Assembly (NCBI GenBank): GCA_001417715.1
Contig: BBRT01000095.1
Location: 1 to 64,000, forward strand
Direction of reading: 5' to 3'
Source of the DNA: Candidatus Symbiothrix dinenymphae
GTDB taxonomy: Bacteria > Bacteroidota > Bacteroidia > Bacteroidales > Azobacteroidaceae
Length of the DNA: 64,000 bases
Every line of letters starts with the position of its first letter. Position 1 is the first letter of the stretch. Under the pieces are notes generated by a model. It saw nothing but the letters and a program-made list of their open reading frames with translations, searched no databases and was not told the DNA's origin. This document shows positions 38,524-46,554 of the stretch, piece by piece. A program made the position numbers and the translations under genes.

Positions 38524-38549
38524 CGGCTCGAAACACAGAAATATCCTCA

Positions 38550-40181
38550 ATGGTAAGTCAGAAAAAAATAAAAACAGCTCTCATTTCCGTCTTTCATAAA
38601 GACGGATTGGACGAAATACTCACTCTATTGCATCGCGAAGGGGTGAAGTTTTACTCCACCGGAGGCACCCAAACGTTCATCGAATCGCTTGGGATGCCCT
38701 GCAACGCGGTTGAAAATCTGACCGGCTACCCCTCTATCCTGGGCGGGCGCGTGAAAACATTGCACCCCAAAGTCTTCGGAGGCATCCTCAACCGCCGCGA
38801 CAACGCCACCGACCAACAGCAAATCAAAGAATACGACATCCCCGGAATCGACCTGGTCATTGTCGATTTGTATCCGTTCAGCGAAACCGTTGCCAGCGGC
38901 GCATCCGATGCCGACATCATTGAGAAAATCGACATCGGCGGTATCTCGCTCATTCGCGCCGCCGCCAAAAATTTCAACGACGTGGTGATTGTCGCCTCCA
39001 AAAATCAGTACGGCGCACTCCACAAATTGCTGACCGAAAAGGGTGCTAATTCAACACTTGACGACCGCAAATGGTTTGCTAAAGAGGCGTTTGCAGTATC
39101 CTCAGGCTACGATGCGGCGATTTTCAACTATTTTGACGGTGGCGACGGCAGCTATTTTCGGCAGGCGTTCGACACGGTGTTGCCGTTGCGCTACGGCGAA
39201 AATCCCCACCAGAAAGGGATGTTCTACGGCGATTTTGACGCGCTGTTTGAGCAACTTCATGGGAAAGAAATTTCCTACAATAATTTATTGGATATAAATG
39301 CGGCGATTGATTTGATTTCGGAATTTGACGAACTCACGTTTGCCGTTTTGAAACATAATAATGCGTGCGGCATTGCTTCGCGTTCGACCGTGAAAGAGGC
39401 TTGGGAGGCTGCTCTCGCCGGCGACCCGGTTTCTGCTTATGGCGGCGTGCTGATTTGCAACGCGGCGATTGATGTGGCGGCGGCTGAGGAGATTAACAAA
39501 CTGTTCTTGGAGGTTATCATCGCTCCGGCTTATGATGCGCAGGCGTTGGAAATTCTCCGGCAGAAGAAAAATCGCATCATTCTGGTGCTTAAACAGGGGA
39601 TTGCGGGTCAAGCCCGCAAAGACGACCCTGTCGGCGGCGAAGCCGCCAACCATGGCAGTCCTGTGGGCAGCGAAGCCGCCCGTCATTGCGGGCTCGACCC
39701 GCAATCCCCTGCCAATCATCCCCAGTTCCGTTCACTACTCAATGGCGTGCTGGTGCAGGACAAGGATGCAAGCATTCAAACGAAGGCTGATTTGACTGTG
39801 GTAACAACCAAGTCCCCTACCCCATCACAGGTGGAGGATTTGCTGTTTGCCAACAAATTAGTGAAAAATACAAAATCCAATGCCATTGTTTTGGCGAAAG
39901 ATAAACAACTGTGTGCCAGTGGCGTAGGTCAAACTTCCCGCATTGATGCACTCAAACAAGCCATCGAGAAAGCCCGCGCGTTCGGATTCGATTTGGATGG
40001 TGCGGTGATGGCTTCTGATGCCTTTTTCCCGTTTCCCGACTGCGTGGAAGTGGCGCACGCAGCGGGTATCACCGCAGTGATTCAGCCGGGCGGGTCGGTC
40101 AGAGATGACCTGACGGTGGATTATTGCAACAAAAATGAATTAGTTATGGTTACGACGGGTATCCGTCATTTTAAACATTAA
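38550..40181 (+). CDS. purH: Bifunctional AICAR transformylase/IMP cyclohydrolase with repeat insert
   Basis: 543 residues. It catalyses the last two steps of IMP synthesis. The N-terminal cyclohydrolase domain (KTALISVFHKDGL, YSTGGTQTFIESLG, GGRVKTLHPKVFGGIL) and the C-terminal transformylase domain (LRYGENPHQKG, VLKHNNACG, SDAFFPFPD, IQPGGSVRD) are complete. Residues ~350-392 are an insertion encoded by repeats (39600-39705), reading GIAGQARKDD and [10 protein letters not shown] with a GGEAANHG/GSEAARHC middle; PurH is normally ~510 residues. It lies in the transformylase domain and keeps the frame. Confidence 0.93.
   Translation: MVSQKKIKTALISVFHKDGLDEILTLLHREGVKFYSTGGTQTFIESLGMPCNAVENLTGYPSILGGRVKTLHPKVFGGILNRRDNATDQQQIKEYDIPGIDLVIVDLYPFSETVASGASDADIIEKIDIGGISLIRAAAKNFNDVVIVASKNQYGALHKLLTEKGANSTLDDRKWFAKEAFAVSSGYDAAIFNYFDGGDGSYFRQAFDTVLPLRYGENPHQKGMFYGDFDALFEQLHGKEISYNNLLDINAAIDLISEFDELTFAVLKHNNACGIASRSTVKEAWEAALAGDPVSAYGGVLICNAAIDVAAAEEINKLFLEVIIAPAYDAQALEILRQKKNRIILVLKQGIAGQARKDDPVGGEAANHGSPVGSEAARHCGLDPQSPANHPQFRSLLNGVLVQDKDASIQTKADLTVVTTKSPTPSQVEDLLFANKLVKNTKSNAIVLAKDKQLCASGVGQTSRIDALKQAIEKARAFGFDLDGAVMASDAFFPFPDCVEVAHAAGITAVIQPGGSVRDDLTVDYCNKNELVMVTTGIRHFKH
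39600..39705. repeat. Compound palindromic repeat inserted in purH
   Basis: Two ATTGCGGG-N5-CCCGCAA(T) palindromes (39600-39619 and 39685-39705) flank a GGCGGCGAAGCCGCC palindrome (39633-39647) and its variant GGCAGCGAAGCCGCC (39666-39680). All are read in frame. Confidence 0.88.
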
Positions 40182-40199
40182 ATATACATAAAATATACA

Positions 40200-41219
40200 A
40201 TGGGTTTATTTTCATTTACACAGGAAATCGCGATGGACTTAGGTACGGCTAATACCATCATCATTCAAAATGGTAAAATCGTGGTTGACGAGCCTTCAGT
40301 GGTTGCGTTGGACAGCCGTACAGAAAAGTTGATTGCCATTGGTGCCGAAGCACAGCGGATGCACGGGAAAACGCATCCTAATCTCAAGACTATCCGCCCG
40401 TTACGCGATGGTGTGATTGCCGATTTTTATGCTGCCGAACAGATGATTCGCGGCATGATAAAGAAAATCGGCAACAACAATCAGCTCTTTGTGCCTTCGT
40501 TGCGCATCGTGGTTTGTATCCCGTCGGGAAGTACGGAAGTGGAGCTTCGTGCGGTGCGCGACTCGGCAGAGCATGCCGGAGGGCGCGACGTCTACATGAT
40601 TTACGAACCGATGGCGGCTGCTATCGGTATCGGATTGGACGTGGAAGCACCGGAGGGCAATATGATTGTGGATATAGGTGGTGGAACAACGGAAATTGCT
40701 GTGATTTCGCTCGGCGGCATCGTGTCTAACAAGTCCATCCGCATCGCAGGGGACGATTTGACGCAGGATATTTTGGAATACATGGGTCGCCAGCACAATA
40801 TGAAAGTGGGCGAACGCACGGCGGAAATGATTAAAATCAATGTCGGCTCTGCCTCTGTCACGCTGGAAGACCCCCCTGAGGATTATATCGTGTTTGGTCC
40901 CAACCGTATGACCGCGCTCCCGATGGAAGTGCCGGTGTCGTACCAGGAAATTGCACACTGTTTGGATAAATCTATCAATAAAATTGAAATGGCTGTGCTA
41001 AGCGCGTTGGAAAATACCCCGCCGGAATTGTATGCCGACATCGTTCGCAACGGCATTTATCTCGCCGGTGGTGGTGCTTTGCTGAAAGGCTTGGACAAAC
41101 GTTTGCAGGAAAAAATCAACATCCCGTTCCATATTGCCGAAGACCCGTTGCATTCGGTGGCAAAAGGAACCGGTATTGCATTGAAAAATATAGGCAGATA
41201 TAAATTTTTGATTCGATAA
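40200..41219 (+). CDS. mreB: Rod-shape determining protein MreB
   Basis: 339 residues, actin fold. Phosphate-1 loop DLGTANTII, PSVVALD, VCIPSGSTEVE, phosphate-2 DIGGGTTEIAVIS, and adenosine motif LAGGGALLKGLD. It forms filaments at the inner membrane guiding cell-wall synthesis. It starts 18 nt after purH and ends 1 nt before mreC. Confidence 0.97.
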   Translation: MGLFSFTQEIAMDLGTANTIIIQNGKIVVDEPSVVALDSRTEKLIAIGAEAQRMHGKTHPNLKTIRPLRDGVIADFYAAEQMIRGMIKKIGNNNQLFVPSLRIVVCIPSGSTEVELRAVRDSAEHAGGRDVYMIYEPMAAAIGIGLDVEAPEGNMIVDIGGGTTEIAVISLGGIVSNKSIRIAGDDLTQDILEYMGRQHNMKVGERTAEMIKINVGSASVTLEDPPEDYIVFGPNRMTALPMEVPVSYQEIAHCLDKSINKIEMAVLSALENTPPELYADIVRNGIYLAGGGALLKGLDKRLQEKINIPFHIAEDPLHSVAKGTGIALKNIGRYKFLIR

Positions 41220-41220
41220 A

Positions 41221-42066
41221 TTGAAGAACTTAATCAGTTTTATTTTCAAAAACATCCATTGGGTGTTGTTTGTGTTGTTGTTTTCTACGTCTATCATGCT
41301 GACTGTCAACAACAACCGTTTTCAGCGCAGCAAATTTTTGGCGGCAACCCAAGAGGTCATAGGCAGTTTTTATGCTGTGACCGCTGTCTTTTACGCTTAC
41401 ATCGAACTCCGAACTATCAATGAGGATATGATGCAGCGCATTGTTGATTTGGAAAACCAAATTGCCGAATACCGGAACACCTTAAAACTGACAAATGACA
41501 CACTGCACACAGGCAATCTCGACATTGACCAATCCGGCAAAACGTATCATTGGGTGTCGGCGAAAGTTGTCAATAATAACATTTCAAAAATCGACAACTA
41601 CCTGACCTTGGATAAAGGGGAACTGGATGGTATTGAGGCAGATATGGGTGTCGTTTCGCCCAGAGGTATCGTGGGAGTTGTGAAGCAGGTTTCAGCCCAT
41701 TTTTCGCAAGTCATCCCTGTACTGAACGATAAATTTCATCCGAGTTGCATGGTTAAAAACAATAAATCGTTTGGTCCGCTGGTCTGGAACGGCGGAAATC
41801 CGCTTTATACCTACCTCACGGAGCTGCCTCGCCATGTAACGTTTGAAGTGGGCGACACCATTTTGACCAGCGGCTACTCCACCATTTTCCCTGCCGGACT
41901 GCTCGTAGGGACGATTGCCGGTTTTGAGCGAGAGAAAGACGACAATTACAACACCCTGAAAGTCAAACTATTCACCGATTTCAGCACGCTCAGCGACGTG
42001 ATGGTAGTAAAAAATAAATACCAACACGAGCAAAAGAGTTTGGAAAACAGGGCGGGACAATATTAA
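41221..42066 (+). CDS. mreC: Rod-shape determining protein MreC
   Basis: 281 residues, beginning with a TTG codon at 41221 immediately after the mreB stop; the sequence from there (KNLISFIFKNIHWVLFVLLF) is the expected cytoplasmic stub and membrane helix. Then a coiled coil (NEDMMQRIVDLENQIAEYRN) and the periplasmic beta domain (VNNNISKIDNYLTLDKGELDGIEADMGVVSPRGIVG...GDTILTSGYSTIFPAGLLVG). MreC links MreB to the periplasmic wall machinery. mreD, which usually follows, is absent here. Confidence 0.94.
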   Translation: MKNLISFIFKNIHWVLFVLLFSTSIMLTVNNNRFQRSKFLAATQEVIGSFYAVTAVFYAYIELRTINEDMMQRIVDLENQIAEYRNTLKLTNDTLHTGNLDIDQSGKTYHWVSAKVVNNNISKIDNYLTLDKGELDGIEADMGVVSPRGIVGVVKQVSAHFSQVIPVLNDKFHPSCMVKNNKSFGPLVWNGGNPLYTYLTELPRHVTFEVGDTILTSGYSTIFPAGLLVGTIAGFEREKDDNYNTLKVKLFTDFSTLSDVMVVKNKYQHEQKSLENRAGQY

Positions 42067-42085
42067 CAGCGGAAGCACAGGCATC

Positions 42086-43516
42086 ATGATTACATTTTTC
42101 ATCGCTATCGGATTGCTAATCGGCAGCTATTTTATTTATGGCACGTTCATTGAGCGCGTTTTTGGAGCCGACAGACAGCATGCGACACCGGCTTACACCC
42201 AAACCGATGGGGTCGATTATGTGCCGATGGGCTGGAAACGGGCATTTTTAATTCAATTTTTAAATATCGCCGGCTTGGGTCCTATTTTTGGTGCTGTGAT
42301 GGGTGCCGTGTATGGTCCGGTCGCTTTTCTTTGGATTGTTTTCGGCAGCATTTTTGGCGGTGCCGTTCACGATTATCTTTCGGGGATGATTTCCTTGCGC
42401 AACAACGGGATGAGCCTGCCCGAACTCGGCGGGAAGTACATGGGGACGGCTTTCAAACAATCCATGCGGGTGTTCACAATCCTTTTGATGGTGCTGGTCG
42501 GCGCGGTGTTTATTGCAGGTCCGGCAAAATTGTTGGACAATCTCACGCCCGATTGGTTGAATTATACACGGTGGATTGTCATCATTTTCACTTATTATGT
42601 TTTGGCAACCTTGCTGCCGATTGACAAAATTATTGGCAAGATTTATCCCATCTTCGGCGCGGCATTGCTGTTTATGGCAGTTGGCATTGCGGTTTCGCTG
42701 GTTTGGAACGGCGCGCCAATTCCTGAGGCGACTTTGGCTAACTTGCACAATATGAATCCCAAGTCCGAGCAGTATCCGATTTTCCCGATGCTGTTTATTT
42801 CGATTGCCTGTGGAGCCATTTCCGGTTTTCACGCTACGCAATCGCCGCTGATGGCGCGGTGTTTGAAAAATGAGAAGGAAGGTCGGCGGGTTTTTTATGG
42901 TGCGATGATTGCAGAAGCCATTGTAGCCATGATTTGGGCAGCCGCCGCGATGAGTTTTTTCGGCACAATGGGCGGGTTGCACCAATTTTTGAGCGACAAT
43001 GGCAACAACGCCGCCGTGGTGGTGCAACGCATTTCGGACACATGGCTGGGCAAAGTCGGCGGCATATTGGCTATCTGTGGCGTAATTGTCGCCCCCATCA
43101 CTTCGGGCGACACCGCGTTTCGCTCAGCCCGTTTGATAGTTGCCGATTTTCTCAAGATAGGGCAGAAAAAACTGTTGCCCCGCATTTGGATTTCGCTGCC
43201 ACTGTTCGCAGTCGGGTTTATCCTGCTCCAAATCAATTTCGACATCATCTGGCGATATTTCGCGTGGGCAAACCAAACCCTCGCCGCCGCAACTCTCTGG
43301 ATGATAACTGTTTACCTCGCAAGTAAAGGAAAAAACTATTGGCTTACTTTCCTTCCGGCACTGTTTATGACCATGGTGGTGATGACGTACATTCTGGTGG
43401 CACCCGAAGGGTTGCAACTGAATTACGCGCTGAGTGTTTGGATTTCGGCACTCGTAACGATTTTGTTGGGAGTGTGGTTTTTTAGATATGCTGCGTCACA
43501 AACGCCTTTGTCTTAG
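42086..43516 (+). CDS. cstA: Carbon starvation protein CstA family transporter
   Basis: 476 residues, about 12 membrane helices. CstA signatures: YGTFIERVFGAD near the N-terminus, QFLNIAGLGPIFGAVMGA, DYLSGMISLRNNGMSLPELGGKYMG, SGFHATQSPLMARCLKNE, and APITSGDTAFRSARL. E. coli CstA-type proteins import peptides or pyruvate. It is 20 nt after mreC and may be in that transcript. Its 3' end overlaps the convergent hydrolase gene by 35 nt. Confidence 0.9.
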   Translation: MITFFIAIGLLIGSYFIYGTFIERVFGADRQHATPAYTQTDGVDYVPMGWKRAFLIQFLNIAGLGPIFGAVMGAVYGPVAFLWIVFGSIFGGAVHDYLSGMISLRNNGMSLPELGGKYMGTAFKQSMRVFTILLMVLVGAVFIAGPAKLLDNLTPDWLNYTRWIVIIFTYYVLATLLPIDKIIGKIYPIFGAALLFMAVGIAVSLVWNGAPIPEATLANLHNMNPKSEQYPIFPMLFISIACGAISGFHATQSPLMARCLKNEKEGRRVFYGAMIAEAIVAMIWAAAAMSFFGTMGGLHQFLSDNGNNAAVVVQRISDTWLGKVGGILAICGVIVAPITSGDTAFRSARLIVADFLKIGQKKLLPRIWISLPLFAVGFILLQINFDIIWRYFAWANQTLAAATLWMITVYLASKGKNYWLTFLPALFMTMVVMTYILVAPEGLQLNYALSVWISALVTILLGVWFFRYAASQTPLS

Positions 43517-44456
43517 CCACATACTCATCCGTGCAGTCCCAATAGGCATTGGCGTGTTCCACATTGGGCACAATCCACAATTCTTTCGCGCCCGACTTGG
43601 CTTTATACAGCGTATCTGCCATCCACACAGGCACATACGTGTCTTTTTCGCCATGAATAAAAAACATGGGCAATCGGCATTTTTTCACCTGCTCCAAAGC
43701 GGAGGCTTCTTTGAAATTCCAACCCACTTTCATGTTGGCATACAAAGAAGTGGCATACAATATCGGGAACTCGGGCAAACTATATCGCGCTTTCAGTTGG
43801 TGCGAAAACTCGTCCCAGACAGAGGTGTAGCCACAGTCGGCAACAAAACATTTAACGTTGTCGGGCAATTTTTCGCCCGACAGCATCATAGTGGTTGCCG
43901 CACCCATCGAAATGCCGTGAACCACGATATGGGTAGAATCGCCAAAGATGCCTTGAGCCACATCAAGCCATTTCAGCACATCCAAACGGTCGTTCCAACC
44001 CATTTGAATAAACTCGCCACCGCTTTTCCCATGCGCCCGCAAATCGGGCAGCAGTATGTTATAGCCCATCTCGTGGCTATACAAATGCCCAATCATCAAC
44101 ATCCGATTAGCATTGTCGGTATAGCCATGAATGATAACAGCCGTGTTGGGCGATTCTGGCACCGCCCGCACATACAGCGCATGCAGAGGCTGTTTCAAAA
44201 GTCTGTCATTGGGGACCTGACCCGCAATCTCCTGTTCTGCCACAATAAACGTGTCGCGCAATGCCGAATTTTGCCGCAAGCTATCCCCCCAGAGTCTCAA
44301 ACAGGCATCCTGCCGGGAAAGGTACGCATAAGCATCCTCCGCATCAGAGGCAGTCGTTTTCCTGTCCAGAGATACGCCAAACATATATATCGTCGCACCG
44401 CAGATGCCGGCGGCAATGATGATGACGATTGACAGGGCTGCTTTTATTTTTTTCAT
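43482..44456 (-). CDS. Alpha/beta hydrolase, membrane-anchored
   Basis: 324 residues from ATG 44456. An N-terminal membrane anchor or signal ([24 protein letters not shown]) is followed by an alpha/beta-hydrolase fold: IHGYTDNA (oxyanion region), HGISMGAAT (nucleophile Ser, G-x-S-x-G), [18 protein letters not shown] (Asp) and NVEHANAY (His). A degenerate ATTGCGGG-type palindrome is read in frame as [10 protein letters not shown]. It is probably a periplasmic esterase or peptidase-like enzyme of the BAAT/DUF group. The start follows a -7 box at 44473-44480. Confidence 0.85.
   Translation of the reverse strand: MKKIKAALSIVIIIAAGICGATIYMFGVSLDRKTTASDAEDAYAYLSRQDACLRLWGDSLRQNSALRDTFIVAEQEIAGQVPNDRLLKQPLHALYVRAVPESPNTAVIIHGYTDNANRMLMIGHLYSHEMGYNILLPDLRAHGKSGGEFIQMGWNDRLDVLKWLDVAQGIFGDSTHIVVHGISMGAATTMMLSGEKLPDNVKCFVADCGYTSVWDEFSHQLKARYSLPEFPILYATSLYANMKVGWNFKEASALEQVKKCRLPMFFIHGEKDTYVPVWMADTLYKAKSGAKELWIVPNVEHANAYWDCTDEYVAKTKAFVTQHI
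44208..44228. repeat. Degenerate ATTGCGGG palindrome in hydrolase gene
   Basis: ATTGGGGA, CCTGA, CCCGCAAT: the same 8-5-8 layout as the perfect copies, with two changes in the left arm that break pairing. It looks like an older insertion. Confidence 0.6.
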
Positions 44457-44472
44457 TGGATGTTTTTTTGCT

Positions 44473-44480
44473 GCAAAGGT
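44473..44480 (-). promoter_or_regulatory. -7 box of the alpha/beta hydrolase gene
   Basis: TACCTTTG on the minus strand, 16 nt before the ATG at 44456. Confidence 0.65.
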
Positions 44481-44527
44481 ACTGTTTTTTTCTTTTCCTC
44501 CTTGCGCCTTTTTCATTACAAAATGCT

Positions 44528-44535
44528 TACCTTTG
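44528..44535 (+). promoter_or_regulatory. -7 box of ispH
   Basis: TACCTTTG followed by CGG. It leaves ATGs at 44546, 44561 and 44564 as possible starts; 44546 would give a leader of only a few nt. Confidence 0.65.
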
Positions 44536-44560
44536 CGGAAAAAGGATGAAAATAAAAAGC

Positions 44561-45481
44561 ATGATGAATAGAATTGTCGAAATAGACCCCAATTCGGGCT
44601 TTTGTTTTGGGGTGGTGAATGCCATTGAGAAGGCGGAAGCGGAGTTGGCAGTTACCGGTTGGCAGTTACCAGTTACCAGTTACCGGTTACCGGTTAGCAA
44701 CCCTTCTGTGTTGTATTGTCTTGGGGATATTGTGCATAATAGTCAGGAGGTTGACCGGTTGAAAACGAAGGGGTTGCAGACTATTAACCATGCGGATTTG
44801 CAGGCTATGCGGGGTAAGAAGGTGCTGTTGCGGGCGCATGGTGAGCCGCCTTCGACTTATGAACTGGCTCGGCAAAATGCGATTCAGATTATTGATGCTA
44901 CTTGTCCGGTTGTTTTGCAGTTGCAGAAAAAAATCCGCGAGAAATTTCAGACTACCGACCCTACGCGGTCACAGATTGTGATTTTCGGAAAAATTGGTCA
45001 TGCCGAAGTCAATGGGCTGGTCGGACAAACGGACGGAAAAGCCACCGTCATCGAGCACATAGCGGATATTGAACAGCTGGATTTCACGAAAGATATTTAC
45101 TTGTTTGCGCAAACTACGATGTCGGTGGACGGTTTTGAGGCGATTGTTGCCGCGATACAGGCACGCATACAGCCACCGGTCGCGTTTAATTATTTCGACA
45201 CTATTTGTCGGAAAGTTGCCAATCGGGTGCAAAGTATTCAACAGTTTGCCTCCAAACACGATTTGGTGCTGTTTGTGGCAGGCGAAAAAAGTTCAAACGG
45301 AAAAGTGCTGCTAAGCGAATGTCTGAAAGCCAACGCCAACACGCACCTCATTTCCAACGCACGGGACATCGACCCCGAATGGCTAAAAACGCCCGCTTCC
45401 ATCGGCATTTGCGGTGCCACATCCACCCCAAAATGGCTGATGGAGGAGATTGCGGCAGCAATCGGTCAGTGCGGACTTTGA
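44561..45481 (+). CDS. ispH: HMBPP reductase (IspH) with heptamer-repeat insert
   Basis: 306 residues from ATG 44561. IspH makes IPP and DMAPP, the last MEP-pathway step. The three [4Fe-4S] cysteines are in GFCFGV, DATCPVV and [16 protein letters not shown] and QTTMSVDGF also fit. Residues ~29-49 ([19 protein letters not shown]) are coded by heptamers at 44645-44707 between helix 1 and [14 protein letters not shown], where other IspH proteins have only a few residues. The last codons (GQCGL) fall in a degenerate ATTGCGGG-type repeat. Converges on murB, 6 nt apart. Confidence 0.92.
   Translation: MMNRIVEIDPNSGFCFGVVNAIEKAEAELAVTGWQLPVTSYRLPVSNPSVLYCLGDIVHNSQEVDRLKTKGLQTINHADLQAMRGKKVLLRAHGEPPSTYELARQNAIQIIDATCPVVLQLQKKIREKFQTTDPTRSQIVIFGKIGHAEVNGLVGQTDGKATVIEHIADIEQLDFTKDIYLFAQTTMSVDGFEAIVAAIQARIQPPVAFNYFDTICRKVANRVQSIQQFASKHDLVLFVAGEKSSNGKVLLSECLKANANTHLISNARDIDPEWLKTPASIGICGATSTPKWLMEEIAAAIGQCGL
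44645..44707. repeat. Heptanucleotide array inside ispH
   Basis: Units TTGGCAG, TTACCGG, TTGGCAG, TTACCAG, TTACCAG, TTACCGG, TTACCGG, then decayed TTAGCAA and CCCTTCT. Nine units make 63 nt (21 codons). The TTACCGG/TTACCAG units are the same as in ispG, and the peptide (QLPVT) is shared. Confidence 0.9.
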
Positions 45482-45487
45482 CCCGCA
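45470..45487. repeat. Degenerate repeat at the ispH stop
   Basis: TGCGG, then ACTTTGA, then CCCGCA: an eroded copy of the ATTGCGGG palindrome. It provides the last residues and the stop of ispH. Confidence 0.45.
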
Positions 45488-46516
45488 TTAAATGTAATTC
45501 ACCTCCGGCGACAGCTCAATGCCGAATTTGGCATTGACGGTAGCCTGAATTTCCTCCGCCAGATGCACAATATCGTCTGCTGAGGCGTTGTTTTTGTTGA
45601 CCAGCACCAGCGGATTTTTCTCGTAAACAGCGGCTCCTCCGATTGTTTTGCCTTTCAGTCCGCACTGGTCGATGAGCCATGCAGCGGGGATTTTGACTAT
45701 TTCTTTGCCGTCGGCGGTGGTTTCGGGTTCAAAAAAGTGCGGCATATCGGGATATTGCCGCTGCAAAGCCTCGAAATGGGGCTTGCAGACGTAGGCGTTG
45801 AGGAAAAAACTGCCGGCATTGCCCAGCACTTTGGGGTCGGGGAGTTTGGACTCGCGAATGGCGATGACTGCCTCGCGCACGGTTTTCAAATTGACGATTT
45901 TGCCCTCCAAAGTGCTGCGGAGGTTGCCGTAGTCGAGTTTGAAGACGGGCTTTTTGGACAGTTTGTACACCACCTGCGTGATGTAATACAAACCGCGCTC
46001 CTCCGGTTGTTTGAAAAACGTGTGGCGGTAACTAAATTGACATTCTGCTTTCGTGAAAATGCGTTTTTCACCCGTTTCGACGGCGTAAGCGTGCACTTCT
46101 TCGATGCAATCGCCCGCTTCCACGCCATACGCCCCGATGTTTTGAAACGCACTCGCGCCCACCTCGCTGGGGATGAGCGACAGGTTTTCGATGCCGCCCC
46201 AGCCATTGTCCACGCAATGCAGAATGAAATCGTCCATCATCTCGGCAGCCCCCACTTTCAACGTAACGCTGTCGGCATCCTCCGCGATTTTGTCAATCCC
46301 CTTGATGCCCGAATGAACAATCACCCCATTGAAGTCGCTCAAAAACAGCAAGTTGCAACCATTGCCAATGTGCCAAAAAGCCTGCGAGAAAAAATATTCA
46401 TCGCTCAACAGTTTGTGCAAATCAGATTCCGACTCATACTCCACAAACCAGCGCGTTTTAACGTTGAGTTTGAACGAGTTGTGATTAAGTAAAGAATAAT
46501 TTTCAAGTATTTTCAT
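45488..46516 (-). CDS. murB: UDP-N-acetylenolpyruvoylglucosamine reductase
   Basis: 342 residues, type I MurB (E. coli-like). FAD/NADPH-dependent reduction giving UDP-MurNAc. Markers: NTF-like N-terminus LLNHNSFKLNVKTRWFVEY, GNGCNLLF, PSEVGASAFQNIGAYGVEAGD, the catalytic Ser region GNAGSFFLNAYV, and AAWLIDQCGLKG near the C-terminus. No clear promoter box was found in 46517-46554. Confidence 0.94.
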   Translation of the reverse strand: MKILENYSLLNHNSFKLNVKTRWFVEYESESDLHKLLSDEYFFSQAFWHIGNGCNLLFLSDFNGVIVHSGIKGIDKIAEDADSVTLKVGAAEMMDDFILHCVDNGWGGIENLSLIPSEVGASAFQNIGAYGVEAGDCIEEVHAYAVETGEKRIFTKAECQFSYRHTFFKQPEERGLYYITQVVYKLSKKPVFKLDYGNLRSTLEGKIVNLKTVREAVIAIRESKLPDPKVLGNAGSFFLNAYVCKPHFEALQRQYPDMPHFFEPETTADGKEIVKIPAAWLIDQCGLKGKTIGGAAVYEKNPLVLVNKNNASADDIVHLAEEIQATVNAKFGIELSPEVNYI

Positions 46517-46554
46517 CCAAATATATTTTGTTTTCTTTGTAATACAAGGTATCC

